DNA from: Candidatus Zixiibacteriota bacterium
GTDB taxonomy: Bacteria > Zixibacteria > MSB-5A5 > DSPP01
Direction of reading: 5' to 3'
Assembly: GCA_022614805.1 (NCBI GenBank)
Contig: JAKEHY010000038.1
Location: 62,001 to 126,000 of the forward strand
DNA length: 64,000 bases
Shown one piece after another: positions 22,578-30,946 of the stretch. A program made the position numbers and the translations under genes. The notes below the pieces were generated by a model. The model had not been told where the DNA came from and did no database searches. It saw only the letters and a list, made by a program, of their open reading frames with translations. Position 1 is the first letter of the stretch, and each line of letters opens with the position of its first letter.

Positions 22578-24404
22578 ATGTGCGGCATCGTGGCCTACGT
22601 GGGAGAGAAAAAAGCGGTCCCGATTTTGATGGAAGGGATTCACCGGCTCGAATACCGGGGGTATGATTCGGCCGGCATCGCCCTGCTCGAAAAGGGTAAA
22701 CTGACCATCCGGAAAGCGGCCGGTAAAATAGCCGTTCTGGACAAAATTTTGGAAGGGAACAACTTTTCCTCCTCCATCGGTTTTGCCCATACCCGCTGGG
22801 CCACCCACGGCGAGCCGAACGATTCCAACGCCCATCCCCATACCGACTGCAAGGGAAAGCTGGCTCTTATCCATAACGGCATCATTGAAAACTACAAAAC
22901 CCTTCGGGAAGTTTTGGCGGAAAAGGGGCACATCTTCCGCACCGAAACGGACACCGAAGTGCTGGCCCATTTGATTGAAGAGTACTACGATGGCGACCTG
23001 TTGGAAGCCGTGCGGGAAGCCCTGACGCAGGTCGAAGGAACCTACGGCATCGCCGTTTTGCACGAAGACAGCCCGGATGAAATCATCGCCGCCCGGCGGG
23101 GCTCGCCGATTTTAATCGCCCGCGGGGAAGGCGAAAACTTCGTCGCTTCCGACGCCTCCGCGGTTTTGCGCCACACCAATCAGGTGGTTTATTTGGAAGA
23201 CAAGGAAGTGGCCCAAGTCCGCAAGGATGGCTTCTCGGTTTCCACCATCGACAAAGTGGAAGTCAACCCCAAGCTGGAAGAAATCTCCTGGAGCCTGGAA
23301 GAGGCGGAAAAAGAGGGGTTCGCCCACTTTATGCAGAAAGAGATTTTCGAGCAGCCGAACACGCTGGAAAACTGCCTGCGCGGCCGGCTGAACTTTACCG
23401 ACGGAACGGCGCGTCTTTCCGGGTTGCGCCTTTCCCCGCGGGAGTTGGCGGATGTGGAGCGCATCATCATCACCGCCTGCGGCACCTCCTGGCATTCGGC
23501 CCTGGTCGGCGAATATTTGATTGAGGAAATCGCCCGCCTTCCGGTGGAGGTGGAATACGCCTCGGAGTTCCGCTACCGCTCGCCGGTGGTCAATCCGGGG
23601 ACTTTGGTTTTTGCCATCTCCCAATCGGGAGAAACGGCCGATACGCTGGCGGCTCAAAGGGAGGCCAAAAGCCGGGGAGCGAAGGTTCTGGCCATCTGCA
23701 ACGTGGTCGGTTCCACCATCGCCCGCGAAGCCTCCGGCGGTCTTTATATCCACGCAGGGCCGGAAATCGGGGTCGCCTCCACCAAGGCCTTCACCGGGCA
23801 GGTGATGACTTTGGCCTTAATCACGCTGCTTTTGGGGCGGATACGGACTCTTTCGCTAGAGCGGGGGAAGGAGTTTATCGCCGGACTTTCCAAAATCCCC
23901 GGTCTGGTTAGACAGATTCTGGAAACGGATGACCAGATTAAGAAACTGGCGGAGAAATATTACACCAAGGAAAATTTTCTCTATTTGGGCCGCGGCATCA
24001 ACTTCCCGGTGGCTTTGGAAGGAGCCTTGAAGCTGAAGGAAATATCCTACATCCACGCCGAGGGGTATCCGGCGGCGGAAATGAAGCACGGCCCGATAGC
24101 CCTAATCGACGAAAATATGCCGGTCGTGGTGGTTGCCCTGAAAGACCCGATTTACGACAAGGTGGTCTCCAACATTCAGGAAATAAAGGCCCGCCGGGGG
24201 CAGGTGATTGCCGTGGCGACCGAAGGGGACAAAGAAATCTCCCACCTGGCCGAGCACGTGATTTACATCCCGGAGACCCTGCCGGTTTTGACCCCGATGC
24301 TTTCGGTCGTTCCGCTCCAGCTTCTGGCCTACCACATCGCCGTTCTGCGCGGCTGCAACGTCGACCAGCCGAGGAACCTGGCGAAGAGCGTTACGGTCGA
24401 GTAG
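22578..24404 (+). CDS. glmS: Glutamine-fructose-6-phosphate aminotransferase (isomerizing)
   Basis: 608 residues, full length. Makes glucosamine-6-phosphate from fructose-6-phosphate and glutamine, the step before GlmM. The N-terminal glutamine amidotransferase begins with the nucleophile Cys2 (MCGIVAYVG) and shows HRLEYRGYDSAGIAL and HTRWATHGEPN. Two SIS sugar-isomerase domains follow (TACGTSWHSALVGEYLIEEI; ISQSGETADTLAAQREAKSR). The C-terminus ends in DQPRNLAKSVTVE, the conserved catalytic tail. It is probably co-transcribed with glmM. Confidence 0.98.
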   Translation: MCGIVAYVGEKKAVPILMEGIHRLEYRGYDSAGIALLEKGKLTIRKAAGKIAVLDKILEGNNFSSSIGFAHTRWATHGEPNDSNAHPHTDCKGKLALIHNGIIENYKTLREVLAEKGHIFRTETDTEVLAHLIEEYYDGDLLEAVREALTQVEGTYGIAVLHEDSPDEIIAARRGSPILIARGEGENFVASDASAVLRHTNQVVYLEDKEVAQVRKDGFSVSTIDKVEVNPKLEEISWSLEEAEKEGFAHFMQKEIFEQPNTLENCLRGRLNFTDGTARLSGLRLSPRELADVERIIITACGTSWHSALVGEYLIEEIARLPVEVEYASEFRYRSPVVNPGTLVFAISQSGETADTLAAQREAKSRGAKVLAICNVVGSTIAREASGGLYIHAGPEIGVASTKAFTGQVMTLALITLLLGRIRTLSLERGKEFIAGLSKIPGLVRQILETDDQIKKLAEKYYTKENFLYLGRGINFPVALEGALKLKEISYIHAEGYPAAEMKHGPIALIDENMPVVVVALKDPIYDKVVSNIQEIKARRGQVIAVATEGDKEISHLAEHVIYIPETLPVLTPMLSVVPLQLLAYHIAVLRGCNVDQPRNLAKSVTVE

Positions 24405-24432
24405 CGATTCAAAATCCCTCGCATCCTCTGTT

Positions 24433-24479
24433 GTGTCGGGAGTTGCTCCCGACACCCGCGTCAGGAGTAACTCCTGACG
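24433..24479. repeat. Two adjacent perfect hairpin repeats after glmS
   Basis: GTGTCGGGAG-TTG-CTCCCGACAC (24433-24455) and CGTCAGGAG-TAA-CTCCTGACG (24459-24479). The second has a close relative at 34386-34410 (CGTCAGAA...TTCTGACG), so it belongs to a dispersed palindrome family. Neither has a T run. Confidence 0.8.
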
Positions 24480-24536
24480 TAACCATCCCAGAATTAGCTA
24501 AAATCCTTCGCTCGGCTTGCCGATATTGTTACTACT

Positions 24537-24953
24537 ATGGAAAAAACCTACAATGCGGGGGCGGCCATCGGCATTATGGGGGGGGCTTTGGGCTCGGTCA
24601 TCTGGCTTTTCATCACCGGGCTGGCGGCCAATTCCCCATTTTTCGCCTTCGTTCCCACCATCTGCGGGCTGGCGGGGGGGTTTTTCGCCCTCTTTCTTCT
24701 GACCCGCAGGCCGGAACGGCGCCAGACCATCGCCGGCGGGGTCATCCTCTGGCTGGTGGCCATCAACTTGGTCTTCGGCAACCTACTTTTTGACCGCATT
24801 CCCCCAACCGTCTGGGGGATGTCCACCGGCAGGGAGCAATTTTCCCGCCTGCATATGAACCTGCTTCTGGTGGCAATGTCCCTTTTCGGCATCTACCTCC
24901 TGGCCCAGGGGTGGCGGAAGAAGCCGGAGTTCCAGTCTTCAAACTCGGCGTAA
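24537..24953 (+). CDS. Four-helix membrane protein, unknown function
   Basis: 138 residues with four predicted membrane segments (AAIGIMGGALGSVIWLFITG; SPFFAFVPTICGLAGGFFAL; TIAGGVILWLVAINLVFGNL; MNLLLVAMSLFGIYLLAQGW). A short loop between the third and fourth contains a conserved-looking WGMSTGREQFSRLH. No SD precedes the ATG, and it is separated from glmS by repeat hairpins, so it is probably its own unit. I do not recognise the family. Confidence 0.7.
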   Translation: MEKTYNAGAAIGIMGGALGSVIWLFITGLAANSPFFAFVPTICGLAGGFFALFLLTRRPERRQTIAGGVILWLVAINLVFGNLLFDRIPPTVWGMSTGREQFSRLHMNLLLVAMSLFGIYLLAQGWRKKPEFQSSNSA

Positions 24954-25071
24954 TAGATACCCTTTTGAATCTCTCGCAACTTTAGAATTTGCAAGCTCTT
25001 CCGATAAAAAAGAAAGGGCGGGTTCCGTTTCTAGAAGGCCGTCCGACAACCTATTTTGCGGGGGATGTCTT

Positions 25072-26826
25072 TTGACGGAAGAAAAAGCTACACTCGAAAA
25101 GCCGAAAATCGACGAACTCAAATTCCTGTTCGGCCTGTTTTCCAAAACGGTCAAAACCGTGATGCTCTACCCGCCGGACAACCCTCTCCCCAAAGAGTTT
25201 AAGAAAAACTTTTCTGAAAAATTCTGCGCCTTTCTCTCCGCCTCCGGCTCGCTTGCGCTGACCGTCAAGCCGGGGGAATTCTGGTGCGAAAACGAAAAGG
25301 TTTTCGTGGAATCCACCCGGGAGGAATCGATAGCCACCCGGATGCACACGGACGGCATCCGCGAGGTGACCTTTGGCGCGGAAACCACGCCGGAGGAGGT
25401 TCTGACCTTTCTGGAAACCTTCCGGGAGCTGGCGGAAGCTCACGAAAAAGCCACCGGAGAAAGCGGGCCGCATGCCGACGACCTGGTCAGCCGGCTTTGG
25501 GAAAAGGAGTTTCGGCACGTCCGCTTTGCCGTGGTCGCGGCTCCTTTTATGCAGACTTTGGATACCAAGCCCTTCGAAATCAAAAAGGAGGAGAGCGGCA
25601 AAATCGAGTACAGCGAAATAACCCTTGAGGAGCCGGGAAAAAAAGAACTGGGGGAGCAGGAGAAAAAGGATGAACGCCAGAGCTTCCAGCCCCAGGTACA
25701 GGCCATCATGGAAAGCCTGGGGGACCCGCAAAATCTCGAAAAGGAGGAACTGGAGGGGATTTTGGAACGGCTCTCCAAAGAGGGGAATTTTGACCCCTTT
25801 GAAATGGAGCTTTTCATCCTGCGGGAGACTTTGTTTCTGGAAACCGAGCGCCCGGCCTTTGACGAGACCGCCGTTCTTTTGGAAAAGCTTTTCGAGGAGC
25901 AGTTGAAAAACGGGAATTTCTCCACCTGTTCAAGGATTTTGACCGTGGCCAGCGAGGTGGGATATCTGGTCGGCGAGGAGCACCCGCAGCGGCGGGAACG
26001 TTTGCGCACGCTTGCCGCCCGAGCGGGGGATCGCGCCCGGGTCGCTCTTTTGGTCAAGGCGGTCAACGCCAATCCGGAGGCCTCGGTGGCCGATTTCAAG
26101 ACCTATTTGTCCTTTATGGGGCGTCCGGCTTTCGCCAATATGGTGTCGATGCTGGGGGACTTGGAAAGCTTCGCCTTCCGCCGGGCGGTCTGCGAGGCCT
26201 TGGAAACGAAAGGAAGCGAGGTTTTGGACATCGTCGGCAACGCCGTTTTCGACAAACGCTGGTTCGTGGTGCGCAACGTCACCTCCGTTTTGGGGAAAAT
26301 CGGCGGGGAGCGGGCGCTGGATTATCTGAAAAAACCCCTGGCGCATCCGGACAACCGGGTCAAAAAAGAGGCCCTTTCGGCTCTGGCCCGCATCGGCACT
26401 CCCAAGGCCTATTTGCTTTTGGCGGAAGCCCTGAAGGACGGCGACGAAAAAATCCGCATTATGGCCCTCTCGCTTTTGGCCCGCTGCACCACCAAGGAGC
26501 TTTTGACCCCGCTGGCGGCGGGGATGGAGGCAAAAGATTTTTCCAAAAAGTCGGATTTGGAGAAGAAGGCCTGGTTTGAGGCCGCCGCCCGGGTGGGGCA
26601 GGAAGAGGCGGTTTTGCCCCTGGTCGGCAAAATCAAGCGTTTCTCCCTGTTCGGGCGGAAGGCGCTGCAGGCCGAAAGGCTTTTAGCCGTGGAGGCTTTG
26701 GGTTTTTGCGGCAACGCCGCCGCCTCTTTTTTGTCCAACCTGGCCGGCAGCGGAAATAAAGAAATCGCCCACCGCGCACAGCATACCTTGGCCCGCTGCG
26801 GATACGTGACCAAGGAGCAAAAATGA
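25072..26826 (+). CDS. HEAT-repeat protein with an N-terminal domain shared with the adjacent HD-GYP protein
   Basis: 584 residues. Residues about 15-125 (LFSKTVKTVMLYPPDNPLPK through EVLTFLETF) resemble the N-terminus of the next gene product. A Glu/Lys-rich linker follows, then from about 385 a set of HEAT-type helical repeats (KRWFVVRNVTSVLGKIGGER; NRVKKEALSALARIGTPKAY; KIRIMALSLLARC). HEAT arrays bind proteins. No signal peptide or membrane helix, so cytoplasmic. The start is TTG 25072 with GCGGGGGA upstream. The stop overlaps the next start, so both proteins are made together, probably as one signalling module. Confidence 0.85.
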   Translation: MTEEKATLEKPKIDELKFLFGLFSKTVKTVMLYPPDNPLPKEFKKNFSEKFCAFLSASGSLALTVKPGEFWCENEKVFVESTREESIATRMHTDGIREVTFGAETTPEEVLTFLETFRELAEAHEKATGESGPHADDLVSRLWEKEFRHVRFAVVAAPFMQTLDTKPFEIKKEESGKIEYSEITLEEPGKKELGEQEKKDERQSFQPQVQAIMESLGDPQNLEKEELEGILERLSKEGNFDPFEMELFILRETLFLETERPAFDETAVLLEKLFEEQLKNGNFSTCSRILTVASEVGYLVGEEHPQRRERLRTLAARAGDRARVALLVKAVNANPEASVADFKTYLSFMGRPAFANMVSMLGDLESFAFRRAVCEALETKGSEVLDIVGNAVFDKRWFVVRNVTSVLGKIGGERALDYLKKPLAHPDNRVKKEALSALARIGTPKAYLLLAEALKDGDEKIRIMALSLLARCTTKELLTPLAAGMEAKDFSKKSDLEKKAWFEAAARVGQEEAVLPLVGKIKRFSLFGRKALQAERLLAVEALGFCGNAAASFLSNLAGSGNKEIAHRAQHTLARCGYVTKEQK

Positions 26827-28271
26827 GTTCCCCCTCGGGCGTAAAGAGTAAGGAAAAAGCCGGCCCCCCGGAACCGGCCGGCGACCTCAAGCGGGAGCTG
26901 GTGAACGGCTTTTTCGTTTTGTTCCGCACCGCCGAGCTCTACGCCCCCAGCCATCCTTCCTACCAGAAGCAGGCCGAGCATTTGTTGGCGGTCATCGCCG
27001 GCCTGCAGGAGAGGGAGGGAAGCGTGCTTTTGGAAACTTTGGACGGACATCTGTTCGTCAACGAGGCCCGTTTGAAGTTCGATTTCGAGGGGTTCGCCGC
27101 CAGCAAGTTCGTGGTCGGGCTTCTGACCTCCCATAATTTGGGGGGATTTTCGTTCGAGCCGGGGCTTGGCCGTGAGGAACTGGACCGCTTCGTTACGCTC
27201 TTCAAGAAACCGCCCGACGAGTTGGAGGGGCTTGCGGATTTGTTTGCCCGGGAGAAAATCGCCCGCATCGTGCCAAAACAGAAGGTGGAGAAGGAGGACC
27301 CCAAAAAACTGGAAAAGTTGGAGGGTTCCCGCGCCGCCGCCCGCAAGACTTTTGTCACGGCGGTTTCCCTGGTGGAGACGACGATGGCAACCGCACGAGC
27401 CGGCAAGGGAGCCAATTTGAACGCGGCCAAACGGGTCGTGCAGGAATTGGTGGATCAAATCGTGGCGGACGAGGCGGCCTTGATGGAACTGGCGGCCTTG
27501 AAACATTATGACGGCTACACCTACGCCCATTCCGTCAACGTGGCGGTCTTGTCCATTTCGCTCGGCACCCGTCTGGGGCTGGACAAGAAATCGCTGGCGC
27601 TACTGGGCTTTGGGGCGTTGTTCCACGACATCGGCAAGGTCAAACTCCCCGCCGATTTGGTCAACAAGCCCTCCCAGTACAACGAGGATGACTGGAAGCA
27701 GATGCGCCGGCATCCGGTCTTCGGGGCCAAGACGGTGATTCTGACCCGGGGCACGGACGACTATACCGGCCGGGCGGTGGAAATTGCCTTTTTGCACCAC
27801 GTCAACTACGATAAAACCGGCTACCCGGAGCTTTCCGAAAAAACGGTGCCGGGGATATTCCCGATGATTGTAAAAATCTGCGACAGCTTCAATGCGCTCT
27901 CCTCCGGGCGGATATACTTCAACAAGCCGTTTTCTCCGGACGAGGTTATCCAGAAACTGATTGCCGGGATGGGGACCCAGTTCGACCCCCTGCTGTTGAA
28001 AATTTTTGTTTCCACGGTCGGCGTTTTTCCCATCGGCTCGCTCGTGCTGCTGGACACCGGCGAGGTGGGCATCGTTTACAAGACCAATCCGGAAAACATT
28101 TACCGCCCCAAGGTGCGGGTGATTGCCGAACCTTCCGGTACGGTCAGCGAATTCCGGGTGGTGGACTTGTCCGAGCGGGACCAGAACTCGGGCCAGTTCA
28201 TCCGCAACATCAAACGCCTGCTCAACTCCCACGACTACGGGCTGGATTTGAGCAAGTTCCTTTACGTTTAA
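26823..28271 (+). CDS. HD-GYP domain protein (cyclic-di-GMP phosphodiesterase-like)
   Basis: 482 residues. Residues about 25-135 repeat the domain seen in the upstream HEAT protein (LFRTAELYAPSHPSYQKQAE; LDGHLFVNEARLKFD; FSFEPGLGREELDRFVTLF). A helical linker leads to an HD-GYP domain (about 225-400): HSVNVAVLSISLGTRLGLD, HDIGK at 268-272 and HHVNYDKTGYPEL at 325. HD-GYP enzymes hydrolyse cyclic-di-GMP. The usual HHE...DGTGYP block is altered to HHV...DKTGYP, losing the Glu, so metal binding or activity may be changed. ATG 26823 overlaps the upstream stop. A C-terminal beta-rich part follows. Confidence 0.9.
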   Translation: MSSPSGVKSKEKAGPPEPAGDLKRELVNGFFVLFRTAELYAPSHPSYQKQAEHLLAVIAGLQEREGSVLLETLDGHLFVNEARLKFDFEGFAASKFVVGLLTSHNLGGFSFEPGLGREELDRFVTLFKKPPDELEGLADLFAREKIARIVPKQKVEKEDPKKLEKLEGSRAAARKTFVTAVSLVETTMATARAGKGANLNAAKRVVQELVDQIVADEAALMELAALKHYDGYTYAHSVNVAVLSISLGTRLGLDKKSLALLGFGALFHDIGKVKLPADLVNKPSQYNEDDWKQMRRHPVFGAKTVILTRGTDDYTGRAVEIAFLHHVNYDKTGYPELSEKTVPGIFPMIVKICDSFNALSSGRIYFNKPFSPDEVIQKLIAGMGTQFDPLLLKIFVSTVGVFPIGSLVLLDTGEVGIVYKTNPENIYRPKVRVIAEPSGTVSEFRVVDLSERDQNSGQFIRNIKRLLNSHDYGLDLSKFLYV

Positions 28272-28313
28272 TTTCTCTTAATCAGACTCTTTCAGGTCGA
28301 ATCAAATTTTTCC

Positions 28314-28943
28314 CTATGTCTTTTCGACCTTTTTGGGCTGTTTGAACAATCCCCTAAAAGCAGCTTTGAATTCTTTGTTTGTTTCTAAGGAGCTTAGATT
28401 AAGCTCATAGTTTGATGCTGCAAGCAAGCGGTCGTTGGCAAAGCTTTTATCTTCTCCATCATGATAATCGAAATAGACTATTAGAACACGGACACCATTT
28501 TTCATCAATTCTCTTACCAGTGGAACAAAATCTCCATCGCCAGTTACCAATGCGGCGATATCAATTTTTCCGCCCAAACCTACTTGTAAAGCATCTACCG
28601 TTAGGGCAACATCCGTACCCTTTTCTCCCTCTGTTGTCGACATTGGCAGGTATTTTGGTTCTATGCCAGAGTGCATTAGGTCATGATAAACATTGCGTTC
28701 ATAGCGAAGATGCTTTTCCTCCGCCTTTGCAGAAGTGTACAAGCCCTGAAACCAAGTCGCATAAACTACTTTGTAAGTTCCATAACCCTGTTCCTTAGTT
28801 CGAACGTAATCTTGTATTAATGAATGAAGGGGGCGAAAATCAAGCCATCCCAACTTTTTTCTGTGGTAATAGTACTTTTGAGACTTAGAAAAGAATGAGC
28901 CATCATAGAAAGCACCTATCCGACAAATTTCTTTTGTTTCCAC
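28314..28943 (-). CDS. NYN-domain (LabA/DUF88-like) putative ribonuclease
   Basis: 209 residues with the PIN-like NYN fold: GAFYDGSFF with the first acidic metal ligand, GTDVALTVDALQVG with the second, and VTGDGDFVPLVRELMKNGVR with the third. These acidic residues coordinate Mg2+ in NYN nucleases, which act on RNA. It starts at GTG 28943 with GGGAGGG six bases upstream. The gene is much A+T-richer than its neighbours, hinting at horizontal gain. It is followed on the same strand (downstream) by nothing: HD-GYP converges on it. Confidence 0.88.
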   Translation of the reverse strand: METKEICRIGAFYDGSFFSKSQKYYYHRKKLGWLDFRPLHSLIQDYVRTKEQGYGTYKVVYATWFQGLYTSAKAEEKHLRYERNVYHDLMHSGIEPKYLPMSTTEGEKGTDVALTVDALQVGLGGKIDIAALVTGDGDFVPLVRELMKNGVRVLIVYFDYHDGEDKSFANDRLLAASNYELNLSSLETNKEFKAAFRGLFKQPKKVEKT

Positions 28944-28994
28944 TTTGACCCTCCCTTCGTTTTTGGGAATATAAAGAATTAAATCTTAAAAGTG

Positions 28995-30140
28995 CTACAC
29001 CCTCTCCGCCGGGTCGAACAACCGCTGATGCTCCAAGATGGCGTACCGGTCGGTCATTCCGGCGATGTAGTCGGCGGCCACCCGCGGGGCCGGCTCGGCT
29101 TTCAAACGGGCGCGGGTGCCGGGAGGCAACAAGTCCGGGTTGCGCACGTAGGCGGAGAATAAATCGGCGATGATGCGCTTGGCCTTGTCGGCCATCCGCA
29201 CCAGCCGGTGGTGGCGGTAGAAATTTTCGTTCAAAAAGGCCCGTAGCTCCTGGTTCTCCTTTTTCATCGGTTCCGAAAAACCGAGCGGACTTTTTTTCGC
29301 TTGGCGCACGCCCGCCAGACTTTGGATTTTCAGTTTCTCGATTTTGTCCAGCGAGTTCGCGACCAAATCGTTCACTTCCCGGTTTATCATCTCCCGTACA
29401 ATGTGGCTCTGCAGGCGGGAAAAGGGAAGTTCTTTGAATTTCCGGGTGGCGGTGGCCTCCAGTGTTTTCCAGAGAGGCAACGTGCGCACTTCATCGGGGG
29501 TCAGAATGCCGGAAGTCAACCCGTCGTCGATATCGTGGCAATTGTAGGCAGTCTCATCGGACAAGTCGACCAAATCGCATTCCAAAGTCGGCTGTTCTTC
29601 GGGATGAAACTCCTTCGGCACCGGCAGTTGGGTGGTGGTTTTGTGCTTGACGATGCCTTCGCGCACCTCGTAGGTCAAATTCAGCCCCAAAAAGCCCGGA
29701 TACTTCTGCTCCAGCAAATCCACCACCCGCAAAGACTGGCGGTTGTGGGAAAAGCCCCCTACCTCGGCGGTCAGGTCGTTCAAAATCTCTTCGCCGGTGT
29801 GGCCGAAGGGAGTGTGGCCCAAATCGTGCACGAGCGCAATGGCTTCCGCCAAGTCTTCGTTCAACCCCATCGCCCGGGCCGCCGAGCGGGCAATCTGCGA
29901 AACTTCGATGGTATGGGTCAGTCGCGTCCGGTACATATCCCCTTCGAGGTTGACGAAGACCTGGGTTTTGTATTCCAGCCGGCGAAAGGCGGTCGAATGC
30001 ACGATGCGTTCCCGGTCGCGCTGGAAGGCGGAGCGGTAGGGGTGTTCCGGCTCCAGATGCACCCTTCCGCGGCTTTCGGCCGAGCGGGCGGCATACGGCG
30101 CTAAAATTTTTTCTTCGGGGAAGATGAGTGGTTTTACCAT
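28995..30140 (-). CDS. dgt: Deoxyguanosinetriphosphate triphosphohydrolase-like protein
   Basis: 381 residues of the HD superfamily. It hydrolyses dGTP or other dNTPs to nucleoside and triphosphate. Motifs: FQRDRERIVHSTAFRRLEYK, metal His in RLTHTIEVSQIAR, HDLGHTPFGHTGEEIL, and VDLSDETAYNCHDIDDGL carrying the later Asp ligand. The length matches the shorter bacterial Dgt-like type rather than the 500-residue E. coli enzyme, so substrate may differ. Its start overlaps the end of the PorV-like gene by seven bases, placing it last in an envelope-protein operon with which it has no obvious functional link. Confidence 0.93.
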   Translation of the reverse strand: MVKPLIFPEEKILAPYAARSAESRGRVHLEPEHPYRSAFQRDRERIVHSTAFRRLEYKTQVFVNLEGDMYRTRLTHTIEVSQIARSAARAMGLNEDLAEAIALVHDLGHTPFGHTGEEILNDLTAEVGGFSHNRQSLRVVDLLEQKYPGFLGLNLTYEVREGIVKHKTTTQLPVPKEFHPEEQPTLECDLVDLSDETAYNCHDIDDGLTSGILTPDEVRTLPLWKTLEATATRKFKELPFSRLQSHIVREMINREVNDLVANSLDKIEKLKIQSLAGVRQAKKSPLGFSEPMKKENQELRAFLNENFYRHHRLVRMADKAKRIIADLFSAYVRNPDLLPPGTRARLKAEPAPRVAADYIAGMTDRYAILEHQRLFDPAERV

Positions 30141-30946
30141 TTGACTCGCACGCCAAAGCTGTTTTCACCCCCCAGTTCCGGGTGGCTGGTGTAACTGTAG
30201 TCAAACTGAAAGAGTTTGTAAAGCGCACCGAAGCCGAAGCTGTAGCGGGCCGGGGCGGTACGAAAACCGGCCCGCAGGGCCAGGTATTCGGCGGGACGAT
30301 ATTCCTGACCCAAATTCAGCCCTTCTTTTCCATCCTTTTGCGTTGTTCCGCCGGCAAAGAGGTCGACTTTCTCGGTAGCCTCTGCCGATGCACCGACAAT
30401 AAAAACGGCCGGTGCCAAAGGAGAGCTCTTTTGGTCGGGAGCGAATGGAACATTCTGCACAATCGCTCCAAAACGGATTCGCTTCAGTGCGACCAGCAGC
30501 GAGAAATCCGCCGCGATTGTTTCGTCCGAGGAATAATCACCCCCGTAGGACGCCAAAAGACCTTTGACCGAACCGCCGAAGATGAGTCGGGAGACCGGGA
30601 AAGCGGCGGAAAGCCAGAGGCCGTTTTCAAGATAGTAGTTATTTCGGCCAAAGGAATAAAATCCCGCTCCGACGTGCAGGTTTCGAAATTGAAAAACGGC
30701 GGCGGCCTGGTTGGACGAAAGCTCGTCCAGTCCGAACAAACGTTGATGACAAAAGCCCGCTTCGCGTTTGGAGAGTAAGCCCAAAAGTGAAGGATTGTAA
30801 AAGACCGCTTCCGGTTCGGGGTTGAAGTAACTTCCGCCCAGGGCGCTGGAAGCCGGGCCCCAACCGGCGCGCTCGAAGCCGGCGTGGGCGGTGGAAAAAC
30901 AGAGGAAGAAAAGAACGAGCCGGCTACTTTTTCTTAACCAGAACAA
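30134..30946 (-). CDS. PorV/PorQ-like outer-membrane beta-barrel protein
   Basis: About 270 residues with a signal peptide ending in STAHA, then GWGPASSALGGSYFNPEPEAVFYNPSLLG. The Asn-Pro followed by alternating aromatic strands is typical of the UPF0164/PorV-like barrels of FCB bacteria. The protein ends GENSFGVRVKW with a terminal aromatic residue as in outer-membrane barrels. PorV-type proteins carry type IX secretion cargo; the upstream neighbour is a candidate cargo. The start is TTG 30946 with AAGGGG upstream, overlapping the lamin-tail gene by 23 bp, so strict co-expression is expected. Confidence 0.75.
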   Translation of the reverse strand: MFWLRKSSRLVLFFLCFSTAHAGFERAGWGPASSALGGSYFNPEPEAVFYNPSLLGLLSKREAGFCHQRLFGLDELSSNQAAAVFQFRNLHVGAGFYSFGRNNYYLENGLWLSAAFPVSRLIFGGSVKGLLASYGGDYSSDETIAADFSLLVALKRIRFGAIVQNVPFAPDQKSSPLAPAVFIVGASAEATEKVDLFAGGTTQKDGKEGLNLGQEYRPAEYLALRAGFRTAPARYSFGFGALYKLFQFDYSYTSHPELGGENSFGVRVKW

